A stretch of DNA of 10,942 nucleotides from an uncultured Clostridia bacterium (GTDB lineage Bacteria > Bacillota > Clostridia > Oscillospirales > Oscillospiraceae), in the NCBI GenBank assembly GCA_937907975.1, contig CALEQS010000098.1, positions 1 through 10,942 of the forward strand, in the 5' to 3' direction. Position numbers and translations under genes: made by a program. Below are positions 1-8,000 of the stretch, piece by piece. A model generated the notes under the pieces. It worked only from the letters and a program-made list of their open reading frames with translations. It had not been told where the DNA came from and ran no database searches. Positions within the stretch are counted from its first letter, which is position 1; each line of letters starts with the position of its first letter.

Positions 1-833
1 TGCAGCCCGCGCAGGTAGATCTCCTTGTCAGAGTGCAGACAGGGTTTCAGCTTGCCATCGCTGGTCAGCCGGATGCGGTCACACTGGGCACAGAAGTCGT
101 GGCTGATCGGCGAAATGAGCCCTACTCTCCCCTTTGCACCGGGCAGGGCGTACAGCCGGGCCACACCAGAGCTGCGCTCCATCAGTTCAAGCTCTGGCAC
201 CCGTTCCGGCACCACAGAACACGGCAGGAAAGACTCCTTTGGGAAGTCTGCTCCGGGCCCAAGCGGCATCAGTTCAATGAAGCGCACCTCGATCGAATAT
301 TTGCGGGTCAACTCCACCAGTTCCGGGATCTCGTCATCATTGAATCCACCCACCAGAACCGTATTGATCTTGAGCGGGGCAAAACCCACGCGGTGAGCTG
401 CCTCAATGCCGCGCAGCACCTGATTCAGGTCGCCGCCCCGGGTCATGCGGCTGAATTTTTCGGGATTCAGCGTGTCCAAACTGATATTGACCCGGTTCAC
501 GCCAGCATCTTTCAGGGCCTGCGCCTGTTCCACCAACAGCAGGCCGTTGGTGGTGATCGCCAGTTCTTCTATGCCGGGAATATTGGAGAGCCGGCGGCAC
601 AGCGCCGGCAGGCCCGGCCGCACTAGCGGCTCGCCACCGGTGACGCGCACCTTGCGCACGCCCAGCTTTGCCGCAGCGGAGACGATCTCCCAGATCTCCT
701 CAAAACTCAGAATATCATCATGGTTTCGTTTGGCCACGCCGCAGGCGGGCATACAGTAGCGGCAGCGCAGATTACACAGGTCTGTTACAGACACCCTTAG
801 ATAGGTGATATTGCGGGAAAATTCATCAGTCAC
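1..833 (-). CDS. moaA: GTP 3',8-cyclase MoaA (radical SAM), 3' end cut by window edge
   Basis: MoaA is a radical-SAM enzyme that, with MoaC, converts GTP to cyclic pyranopterin monophosphate, the first step of molybdenum-cofactor synthesis in the cytoplasm. The visible 277 residues carry the N-terminal radical-SAM cluster site C20-x3-C24-x2-C27 inside LRVSVTDLCNLRCRYCMP and the SAM-binding GGEP at 66-69. The MoaA-specific second Fe-S site is also present: C248-x2-C251-x13-C265, in FCAQCDRIRLTSDGKLKPCL. The family is usually about 320-330 residues, so roughly 45-50 C-terminal residues, including the usual GG tail, lie beyond base 1. I chose a GTG start at 833-831 because a strong AAGGAGGTGA (850-841) sits about 10 nt upstream; the nearby ATG at 826-824 is out of frame. 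It follows the MoeA-like gene by 45 bp without a terminator and is probably the third gene of the operon led by moeA. Confidence 0.95.
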   Translation of the reverse strand, partial: MTDEFSRNITYLRVSVTDLCNLRCRYCMPACGVAKRNHDDILSFEEIWEIVSAAAKLGVRKVRVTGGEPLVRPGLPALCRRLSNIPGIEELAITTNGLLLVEQAQALKDAGVNRVNISLDTLNPEKFSRMTRGGDLNQVLRGIEAAHRVGFAPLKINTVLVGGFNDDEIPELVELTRKYSIEVRFIELMPLGPGADFPKESFLPCSVVPERVPELELMERSSGVARLYALPGAKGRVGLISPISHDFCAQCDRIRLTSDGKLKPCLHSDKEIYLRGL

Positions 834-878
834 TGGTTGGTCACCTCCTTATATCTGAAAAGCAAATTCACTGTACAC

Positions 879-1901
879 TTAGTAGTGGCCGTAAGAACAA
901 TTAGGCCAGTGGCAGCTGCCGCAGCCCTGACAGAAACCGCCGTCCGCCAGCCGCACCAGATCCGCCTTTGTCAGCTTCTCGCCCGTCATCAGCTGGGGAA
1001 GCAGCACATCAAATGTAGTGGTTGGAGCCTTTACAGCCGCACCGGGCACACCCACAAAGGCGGTATCCCCCAGATAGGCCAGCATCAGCATATTGCCCGG
1101 CTGAGAGGGCACGCCATGGGACACGACCTCTGCGCCGCAATTGCGGATCGCAGTGGGGGTCAGATCATCCGGATCCACAGACATACCGCCGGTCATGACG
1201 ATAATATCTGCTCCCTGTGCGAGATAACTCTGAATGGCCTCCTCCAGCATCGGCAGGTCGTCGTCGCAGAAGGTGCATCCCAGCACCTCAGCCCCGTAGG
1301 GAGCCACCTTGCGGCGGATGACCGGCTGGAACAGATCCTGAATGCGGCCGGTATAGATCTCACTACCGGTGATGATGATACCGATCTTCTGAGTCTTATA
1401 AGGCACCAGCCCCAGCAGTGGGTGCTCGCTCTCACGGCACAGCCGCTCCGCCTCTTCGATCTGACGCTCCTCAGTCACCAGCGGTACAATGCGCATACTG
1501 GCCAGCTTGGCCCCGGGCTGAACGGGATAATGGTCGGGTAGAGTGCAGATCGTGATGTCACCAATGGAGTTGATCGCATTCAGCAGAGGAACATTGACCC
1601 GAAACAGGCCGCTTCTCTGCGCGGTGAGCACCATCTTGCCCTCGCTTAGCCCTGTAAAGTTTCCGCCCTGCACAGCGGCAAGTTTGGACAGCCGCAGGGC
1701 GGCGTCCTCCTCATGGATCTCGCCCGCGTTCTCCTCCCAGACGAAGATATGGCGCTTGCCCAGATCCAGCAGACGTTCCACATCTTCCTGCTCGATCACA
1801 TGGCCCCGGCGGAACACAGGGCCCTTGAAATCCTTGCCAATGCCAGTGACATCATGACATAGTGTCATGCCGACGGCATCCTGTACCAACACTTTTTTCA
1901 T
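879..1901 (-). CDS. MoeA/MogA-like molybdopterin-binding protein with C-terminal Cys cluster
   Basis: This 340-residue protein resembles the molybdopterin-binding proteins common in Clostridia beside molybdoenzyme or Moco genes. It is not a standard MoeA: the N-terminal half lacks the DxSxxDGYA-type motif seen in the neighbouring moeA product. Residues about 170-310 form a MoaB/MogA-like (MoCF) domain with GIIITGSEIYTGR (174-186), the diagnostic VMTGGMSVDPDDLTP (235-249) and a GVPGAAV loop (284-290). The C-terminus carries C324, C327, C330 and C335 in a C-x2-C-x2-C-x4-C arrangement that could bind a metal or Fe-S cluster; that is inference. It likely binds molybdopterin or Moco, perhaps in metal insertion or delivery. 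The start is supported by GAGGTGG overlapping the moeA stop, 12 bp upstream, which suggests translational coupling. Family assignment is firm, the exact reaction is not. Confidence 0.88.
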   Translation of the reverse strand: MKKVLVQDAVGMTLCHDVTGIGKDFKGPVFRRGHVIEQEDVERLLDLGKRHIFVWEENAGEIHEEDAALRLSKLAAVQGGNFTGLSEGKMVLTAQRSGLFRVNVPLLNAINSIGDITICTLPDHYPVQPGAKLASMRIVPLVTEERQIEEAERLCRESEHPLLGLVPYKTQKIGIIITGSEIYTGRIQDLFQPVIRRKVAPYGAEVLGCTFCDDDLPMLEEAIQSYLAQGADIIVMTGGMSVDPDDLTPTAIRNCGAEVVSHGVPSQPGNMLMLAYLGDTAFVGVPGAAVKAPTTTFDVLLPQLMTGEKLTKADLVRLADGGFCQGCGSCHWPNCSYGHY

Positions 1902-1913
1902 AGGACAGCCACC

Positions 1914-3125
1914 TCAAATTCCAAAATAACTCACCCGGAGCACCGTACCGGCGCTCTGAGGACCCGCGCCGACCGGGATCTCCGCCAGCGCGTTCGCTCC
2001 GGCCAGCGTGTGCAGTGCGCCGTTTCCCTGCTGGGCGGCGGGGTAAAACACCAAACCGTGCTCATCCACACTCAGGTGGCCCCGCACCAGCCGGGTCTGC
2101 TTCCCTCCCTTCTTGAAGTCCGCCCCCAGACGGGCGGACACCTCAGGCAGAGCCGCCCGCTCCCGGCCGCACAGGCGGCGCAGAACGGGCAGGGACACAG
2201 CGTAGAAGCAGGTCAGCGCCGAAGCCGGATTGCCGGAGAGGCAGGCAGCAAGCCTGCCGTTTTTCCAGCCAAAGCAGCACTTTCCACCGGGCTTCAGGCC
2301 GATATTCCGCACAGCGATCTCCGCGCCGGCGCGCTCCAGCGCCGCAGGCGTCAAGTCGTAATCGCCCACAGAGACGCCGCCGGTGGTCAGTACCATATCG
2401 CACTCTCCCAGTGCCCGCTCCAGCAGCTCTGCAATGGCAGCACAGTCGTCCCTGGGTGTGCCGTAGTAAATTGGTTCCGCACCTGCAAGCTTCAGAGCAG
2501 TTTCGAAGGCCAGACGGTTGCTGTTTGGGATCCTGCCCTCAGTCGGAAAACCGGTACCCTCCTCCAACTCACTGCCGGTACTGATGACCGCCACCCTGGG
2601 CCGTCGATAGACAAGGACAGAGTCAATGCCCTGCGACCAGAGCGCTCCGGCCACACCCGCGTCCACGACCTGCCCCGCATGGGTCAGCCCCATGCCCACA
2701 TAGACGTCCTCGCCGCGGTAGATCAAGTTCTCACCGGGCTGATAGGCCCGTTTCAACGTGACCGTCTCCGGCGTGAAATCTGTCTCCTCAAATTTACTCA
2801 CCGCATCCGCGCCAGGTGGAATGGGTGCGCCTGTCAGGATCTTGACCGCCGTGCCCGGCGTCACTGTCTGAGTGGGCACCGCCCCGGCGGGCACTTCTTC
2901 CAGAATGGTGAGGGTCACCGGGAGCTCTCCCGCCGTGTCCGCACTGCGGAAGGCATATCCGTCATAGGGCGAGCGATCAAAGGGCGGCACTTCCCGCACC
3001 GCCGCCGTTGGGGCGGCCAGAATGCGCCCGGCCGCGTTGTCCACTGAAACGGTCTCCGTCGAAACAGGAACCGCCCGTTCCAGTAGAAGATCCCGGACAG
3101 AGCGCCAGTCCATGGGTTTCGTCAT
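1914..3125 (-). CDS. moeA: Molybdopterin molybdenumtransferase MoeA
   Basis: MoeA inserts molybdate into adenylylated molybdopterin, the last common step of Moco synthesis. The 403-residue length is typical. Family motifs appear in order: PPFDRSPYDGYAFR (47-60, a variant of the usual DNSAMDGYA with the key Asp at 55), a GTAVKILTGAPIPPGADAV segment (91-109), VAVISTGSEL (178-187), TTGGVSVGDYD (247-257) in the MoCF active-site domain, LKPGGK (277-282), SGNPAS (297-302), and the C-terminal MoeA domain IV from about 325. The ATG at 3125 has AAAGGAG at 3140-3134 with 8-nt spacing. It is the first gene after a promoter, a candidate Moco riboswitch and an intrinsic terminator, so expression is probably reduced when cofactor is plentiful. 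The downstream MoeA-like gene begins 12 bp after its stop. Confidence 0.95.
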   Translation of the reverse strand: MTKPMDWRSVRDLLLERAVPVSTETVSVDNAAGRILAAPTAAVREVPPFDRSPYDGYAFRSADTAGELPVTLTILEEVPAGAVPTQTVTPGTAVKILTGAPIPPGADAVSKFEETDFTPETVTLKRAYQPGENLIYRGEDVYVGMGLTHAGQVVDAGVAGALWSQGIDSVLVYRRPRVAVISTGSELEEGTGFPTEGRIPNSNRLAFETALKLAGAEPIYYGTPRDDCAAIAELLERALGECDMVLTTGGVSVGDYDLTPAALERAGAEIAVRNIGLKPGGKCCFGWKNGRLAACLSGNPASALTCFYAVSLPVLRRLCGRERAALPEVSARLGADFKKGGKQTRLVRGHLSVDEHGLVFYPAAQQGNGALHTLAGANALAEIPVGAGPQSAGTVLRVSYFGI

Positions 3126-3133
3126 CTTCTGAT

Positions 3134-3140
3134 CTCCTTT
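3134..3140 (-). promoter_or_regulatory. Ribosome binding site of moeA
   Basis: AAAGGAG on the minus strand lies 8 nt before the moeA ATG. It sits downstream of the leader terminator and outside its stem, so the leader more likely acts on transcription than by hiding this site. Confidence 0.8.
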
Positions 3141-3143
3141 CCT

Positions 3144-3155
3144 AGCTGATCAGCT
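3144..3155. repeat. 12-bp perfect palindrome just upstream of the moeA RBS
   Basis: AGCTGATCAGCT equals its own reverse complement. It lies between the leader terminator and the Shine-Dalgarno of moeA. In RNA it could form only a 4-bp hairpin with a GAUC loop; in DNA it could be a small operator. No function is assigned and chance is possible. Confidence 0.5.
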
Positions 3156-3178
3156 GTTCGCTTTCATGCCAAAGAAGC

Positions 3179-3205
3179 AAAAAAGCTCTGCCAGAAGGCA
3201 GAGCG
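3179..3205 (-). terminator. Intrinsic terminator in the moeA leader (riboswitch expression platform)
   Basis: On the minus strand an 8-bp perfect stem GCUCUGCC/GGCAGAGC (3204-3197 and 3192-3185) with a UUCU loop is followed at once by six U (3184-3179). The opposite strand has no T-run after the stem, so it works in one direction only. It lies about 55 nt before the moeA start, downstream of the leader promoter, so it can only attenuate moeA transcription or catch read-through from cls. Its 5' arm can pair instead with 3252-3245, the 3' strand of the proposed aptamer closing helix, which would act as an antiterminator. Confidence 0.88.
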
Positions 3206-3214
3206 ACGAAGGCC

Positions 3215-3232
3215 CGCAGGATCTCTCCCGCG
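3215..3232 (-). other. GAGA-capped hairpin between aptamer and terminator
   Basis: On the minus strand CGCGGGA and UCCUGCG form a 7-bp stem (one G-U) capped by a GAGA loop of the GNRA type. Its GGAGAGA (3228-3222) duplicates the 3' strand of the proposed closing helix and could compete for the same 5' strand. It is probably a spacer helix of the expression platform. Confidence 0.55.
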
Positions 3233-3246
3233 CACCACATCAGACG

Positions 3247-3366
3247 CTCTCCTTTTCAAAAAAGGAAGGCAAGGCCGTTTCCGACGCTCACCCTGGGGGC
3301 CGCCTATAACAGCCCCGGCTGCTGCTCCATGACCTAAAGGCATTAGGAGGCAGCAGCTCGGAGAGA
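3247..3366 (-). promoter_or_regulatory. Candidate Moco/Tuco riboswitch aptamer upstream of moeA
   Basis: The 5' leader of moeA folds by eye into a multi-helix aptamer on the minus strand. The closing helix P1 is CUCUCC/GGAGAG (3365-3360 with 3252-3247). One arm is CUGCUGC/GCAGCAG (3356-3350 with 3325-3319), continued by UCC/GGA after a bulged C and carrying CCUAAUG opposite CAUGG, which resembles a tetraloop receptor. Another arm is GGGGC/GCCCC (3316-3312 with 3300-3296). A third is a roughly 10-bp helix with one bulge (3292-3282 with 3277-3268) capped by GAAA. The sequence between the arms, CUGUUAUAGGCGG, matches my memory of the Moco RNA consensus, and the position before moeA fits. Moco and Tuco forms cannot be told apart here. 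The class assignment is inference; the helices are seen directly. Confidence 0.72.
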
Positions 3367-3389
3367 AGTTTCTTCTTTTGTATCGATTT

Positions 3390-3418
3390 ATTGTAGCAAT
3401 TTTCAACCAATGCGTCAA
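3390..3418 (-). promoter_or_regulatory. Sigma-A-type promoter of the moeA leader
   Basis: On the minus strand TTGACG (3418-3413) is separated by exactly 17 nt from TACAAT (3395-3390). Each hexamer differs by one base from the TTGACA/TATAAT consensus. Transcription would start near 3383, about 38 nt after the -35 box and just before the structured leader. The -35 box lies 38 nt past the cls stop codon, so the molybdenum operon has its own promoter. Confidence 0.85.
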
Positions 3419-3455
3419 GTGATTTACCGTCGGAACAGCATATCCAAACTGCGCA

Positions 3456-5087
3456 TCAAAATAAAGGCGCAAAAGCGCGCAGCAGCGCATGGTAGATGCG
3501 TTTACTCTTGGAAAAACGCCGCGCATCATCCAGACCGATCTCCTGGCTGACCGCCTGCGTGGCAAGGAAATCCTCCCGCACAGACTGGATGGCAGAGGCA
3601 CCGGACATCCAGACGCCGCATTCAAAGTGGAGATACAGACTGCGGTAGTCCATGTTGACCGTGCCGACCGTTGCATAGCGGTCATCCACTACGAAATTCT
3701 TTGCATGGATGAAGCCGGGGGTATACTCAAAAATGCGCACACCGGACTCCAGCAGGATCTGGTAGTGGGCACGAGTCAGTTCAAACACGATCTTCTTATC
3801 CGGAATATGCGGAGTAATGATGCGCACATCGACACCGGACTGGGCAGCCACGCAGAGGGCATTGGTCATGGCGTCATCAATGATGAGGTAAGGCGTTGTC
3901 AGATAAATATACCGCTCTGCCTTGCTGATCATATTGTGGTAGACGCTGGCCCCCACCGGTTTATCGTCCAGCGGAGAATCGTCGTAAGGCTGTACCACAC
4001 CGTCGCTGGCCACTTCTTCCGGAAGGAGCGTTGGGCGGTACTGGTCAAAATCTTCCCACTTTTCCCGGTGCAGGTCCCACGCCGAGAGAAACATGACGGT
4101 GAAATTCCACACGGCTTCGCCCCGGAGCATCACGCCGGTATCCTTCCAATGGCCGAAGCGCACGATCTCATTGATATACTCATCCGCCAGATTGATGCCG
4201 CCGGTGAAGCCCACATTGCCGTCGATGACCAGGATCTTACGGTGATCCCGATTATTGAGCCGCAGGGACACCACCGGACGGTAGCGATTGAACACCTGGC
4301 AGGGAATGCCCATGGCCTCCAGCGTGCGGTCATAGTTAGTGGGCAGAGTGTAAAGGCAGCCCACATCATCATACATGACCCGCACGTCTACGCCCTCGGC
4401 AACTTTTCGCTTCAGGATCTCAAATATCTCATTCCACATGACACCGGGATGAATGATGAAATACTCCAGAAAGATGAAGTGCTTTGCCTTTTCCAGCTCC
4501 TCCTTCATTTTCACAAACATATCGTCGCCCAGCGGAAAATAAGTTGTCTCCGTGTGGATATGGGGCGGGCAGAAGCTGGCACCGGCCAGATAGCGCGCCT
4601 GATTCAGCGCCGCCATGCCCTGCTCCTCCAGCACGGCCTTCGTTTCCGGGGTGACGCTGCCCATACAGGTGCGCATACACTCCTCCTGCTGGTGCATTTT
4701 TTTGCGAGAACGCTTGTCGATCTTGTTGCCGCCGTAGAGCAGGTACATGACTGCACCGAACATGGGCACCGCCAATACCAGCACCACCCACGCAATCTTA
4801 TAGGCCGCCTCATAGCGGCCGCTGATGATCTTCAGCACCGCAATGGTGGCAATCGTCACATAGGCAAAATAAAACAGGGCCGAATAGCGGGCAAACCAGA
4901 TGATGGGCACTGCCAGAACAAAGAGCTGAAGTGCAATACCCACGCTCACAAAAAAAGTGCGATGGAAAATGATCTTTGCAATGCGGCTGAAGATACTCTG
5001 CCTGCCCCTGCGCATACTGGCCTTGGCCCGGTCCCGGGCCAGGCGTGCGCAGGCTCTCAGCCGCTCTGTTGTCATAGGTTTACTCAT
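3456..5087 (-). CDS. cls: Cardiolipin synthase (phospholipase D superfamily)
   Basis: This is a membrane enzyme that joins two phosphatidylglycerol molecules into cardiolipin and glycerol. The 543 residues show two or three N-terminal hydrophobic segments (about 46-66, 70-88 and 98-118, the PLDc_N region). Two catalytic HKD motifs follow: H282-x-K284-x4-D289 in HRKILVIDGNVGFTGGIN, and H461-x-K463-x4-D468 in HAKNFVVDDRYATVGTVNMD. The first 45 residues are very rich in Arg and Lys, making the protein somewhat longer than the usual 480-515. Its ATG overlaps the dnaE stop (ATGA at 5087-5084), suggesting translational coupling; a GAGGAG lies 14 nt upstream (5107-5102), rather far. Internal starts at Met5 or Met25 are possible. 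No intrinsic terminator follows the stop. Paralogous PLD-family activities cannot be excluded, but full-length Cls architecture makes this call strong. Confidence 0.93.
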   Translation of the reverse strand: MSKPMTTERLRACARLARDRAKASMRRGRQSIFSRIAKIIFHRTFFVSVGIALQLFVLAVPIIWFARYSALFYFAYVTIATIAVLKIISGRYEAAYKIAWVVLVLAVPMFGAVMYLLYGGNKIDKRSRKKMHQQEECMRTCMGSVTPETKAVLEEQGMAALNQARYLAGASFCPPHIHTETTYFPLGDDMFVKMKEELEKAKHFIFLEYFIIHPGVMWNEIFEILKRKVAEGVDVRVMYDDVGCLYTLPTNYDRTLEAMGIPCQVFNRYRPVVSLRLNNRDHRKILVIDGNVGFTGGINLADEYINEIVRFGHWKDTGVMLRGEAVWNFTVMFLSAWDLHREKWEDFDQYRPTLLPEEVASDGVVQPYDDSPLDDKPVGASVYHNMISKAERYIYLTTPYLIIDDAMTNALCVAAQSGVDVRIITPHIPDKKIVFELTRAHYQILLESGVRIFEYTPGFIHAKNFVVDDRYATVGTVNMDYRSLYLHFECGVWMSGASAIQSVREDFLATQAVSQEIGLDDARRFSKSKRIYHALLRAFAPLF

Positions 5088-8000
5088 TTGACCACCACAT
5101 TCTCCTCACCCAGCACTTCCCGGGCCTCCCGCACCAGCGAGGTGTGGATCAGGCCGGGCAGGCCATATCTTTTTTGGGTATCCTGCGCATAGAAAATGAT
5201 CTGTCCTCTGCCCGGGAACATGACGAGCACCTTGCGCAGATAGGCCACTGCCGGATCATCAATGCTGTTGACACGCAGATAGAGCTTTGTTTTCCCCTGC
5301 ATGATGCCGGGCTTATCCTCCCGCCGCTCCAGCGTGGAGCCGCCGCCGGAATAGGGACTGGCCGGTGCGGCAGATGCCTCCGCCAGAGGCCGGACAGAAT
5401 TGCACATGATCTGGGGATCTTTATCCTCCCGGGCAGAGATGCGGCCGTCCACCAGCAGGGCACTGCCCTCCTTCAGATAGCTTCCGCACTCTCCCAGCGT
5501 CTTGGAAAACACCAGCATCTCGATCCCGCCGGTATCATCCTCCAGCGTCACATAGGCCATCAGGCTGTTATTCCGGGTGGTCTTGGTCTTGACTGCCGTG
5601 ACCACACAGGCCAGCGTGACCCGCTGTTCATCCCGAAACTGACGGGCACCGCCCTCGGCGGCAAAGTCGCTGTTGATGGCACCGATGCGCACGGAGCGCA
5701 CCCGGCGGATAATGTTGCGGTACTCATCCATGGGATGGCCGGTCAGGTAGAGGCCGGTGGTCTCCCGCTCCATATTCATCAGTTCCGTCGGGCTGAACTC
5801 CGGAATATCAGGCAGAGGGATCTCCGCCGCGGCGCTGTTGTCCTCGTCCCCAAAGCCGCCAAACAGGTCGAACTGCCCCTCCAGATTGCGCTTCCGGGCG
5901 GCGGCAATGCCATCCATCACTGCGTTCATGACAGCCAGAAGCTGGCTGCGGCGCACCTTCATGGAGTCAAAGCTGCCGCACCGGATCAGGTTTTCCAGTG
6001 CGCGGCGGTTCAGGTCGTGGTCATACATCCGCTCGCAGAAATCCTGGAAAGAGCGGAACAGGCCGTTCTCCTGCCGCTCTGCCGCCATGGCGTCGATCAG
6101 GCCCCGGCCGACGCCCTTGACGCCCACCAGGCCAAACCGGATGCCCTCGGCCACAACGGTGAAGTCCGGGCCGGACTCGTTGACATCCGGAGGGAGAAAC
6201 GGAATGCCCATCTCCTTGCACTCGCCGATATAGGCCGCCACCTTGTCGCTGGAGTCCAGCACGCTGGTCAGCAGGGCTGCCATATACTCCCGCGGGTAAT
6301 GATATTTGAAATAAGCCGTCCAATAGGTCACGATGGCATAGCTCACCGCATGGGCCTTATTGAAGGCGTAGTTTGCAAAGTCGTAGATCTCGTTATAGAT
6401 CGCGTTGGCGGTCTCCTCGTCGATGCCGTTGGCCACACAGCCTTTGATACCCCGGCTCTCGTCGCCATGGATGAAGGCGTTGCGCTCCGCTTCGATCTCG
6501 TCGGCGTGCTTCTTGGAGATAGCCCGGCGCACCATATCTGCACCGCCCAACGAGTAACCCGCCAGCTGCTGAAAGATCATCATGACCTGTTCCTGATAGA
6601 CGATGCAGCCATAGGTGTCCGACAGGATGGGCTCCAGCATGGGATGCTTATAACGGATCAGCGACTGATCCGCCTTGCAGGCGATAAAGCGCGGGATGGA
6701 GTCCATGGGACCGGGACGGTAGAGGGCATTGATGGCGGCGATGTCACCGATGCAGGTGGGCCGCAGCTGCTTGCAGACATTCGTCATGCCGGCGGATTCC
6801 ACCTGAAACACGCCGGAGGTGCGGCCGGCGGCCAGCATCTGAAACACCGCCTGATCATCATCCGGGATCTGGTGCAGATCAAACTTCGGCTCCCGGCGGT
6901 GGATCATGTGCTCCGCATCGTCCAGCACCGTCAGGTTGCGCAGGGCCAGAAAGTCCATCTTCAGCAGGCCAAGCTCCTCCAGCGTGGGCGCTTCGTACTG
7001 GGTGACGATGCTCTCGTCATTGCGCGCCAGCGGCACGTAGGTATAGACTGGCCGGCGGGTGATGACCACGCCCGCCGCGTGTTTGGAGGCGTTGCGGGGC
7101 ATTCCCTCAATGGTCTTGGCTGTGTCGATGAGCCGGCGCACCTTTTCCTCGCTCTCATACATCTCCCGCAGCGGCTTGGAGACCTGCAGAGCCTCCTCCA
7201 GCGTGATCTTGGAGTTATTGGGGCCGCCGGGCACCTGCTTGGCAATAGTGTCCACCTCGGCATAGGGCAGGTTCATCACCCGGCCCACATCACGGATAAC
7301 GCCCTTGGCGGCCATGGTGCCAAAGGTGATGATCTGGGCCACTCGGTCAGCGCCGTACTTTCGGTTGACATAATCTATCACTTCTGACCGTCTGCGGTAG
7401 CAGAAGTCGATGTCAATATCGGGCATGGTGACGCGCTCCGGGTTCAGGAAGCGTTCAAAATAGAGGTCATACTGCATCGGGTCCACATCGGTGATATAGA
7501 GGCAGTAGGCCACCATGCTGCCCGCCGCGCTACCGCGGCCGGGGCCGACAGGGATCTTCTGACTCTTGGCATATCCTACATAGTCGGAGACGATGAGGAA
7601 ATAATCCACAAAACCCATCTGGCGGATCATGTCCATCTCATATTTCAGACGGGCTTTGTATTCCTCAGAGCCATTGGGATAGCGGTGGGCAAAGCCGTCC
7701 GCACAGAGCTTATCGAACCAGCTGTCCGCATCGTAGCCCTCGGGATACTGGAACTCCGGCAGGTGGTAGGTGCCGAACTCAAAATCCATCTGGCACTGCT
7801 CCACCACCTTGACGGTGTTTTCAATGGCCTCCGGGTGCTTCGGGAACAGGGCACGCATCTCGTCCTCGCTCTTGATATAGAACTCCTGCGTCTCGAACTT
7901 CATGCGGCGGGGATCGTCCAGCGTCTTGCCGGTCTGAATGCACATCAGCACATCCTGCGCCACCGCGTCCTCCTTGCGGATGTAGTGGGCGTCATTGGTG

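Noticed and set aside
2010..3047. Plus-strand open frame of 345 residues opposite moeA
   Set aside because: The minus strand encodes a full-length MoeA with all motifs; the plus-strand product shows no family signature.
3164..3685. Minus-strand open frame of 173 residues covering part of the cls-moeA gap
   Set aside because: Half overlaps the cls 3' end in another frame, and the rest runs through the promoter, structured leader and terminator. No RBS or domain supports it.
3489..5192. Plus-strand open frame of 567 residues opposite cls
   Set aside because: It is antisense to a complete cardiolipin synthase and has no motif or domain order of its own. It is a by-product of codon bias.
5144..7387. 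Very long plus-strand open frame (747 residues) opposite dnaE
   Set aside because: It lies wholly antisense to the clearly conserved dnaE, has no recognisable domain and shows the His/Gln/Ala-rich composition typical of mirrored GC-rich genes.
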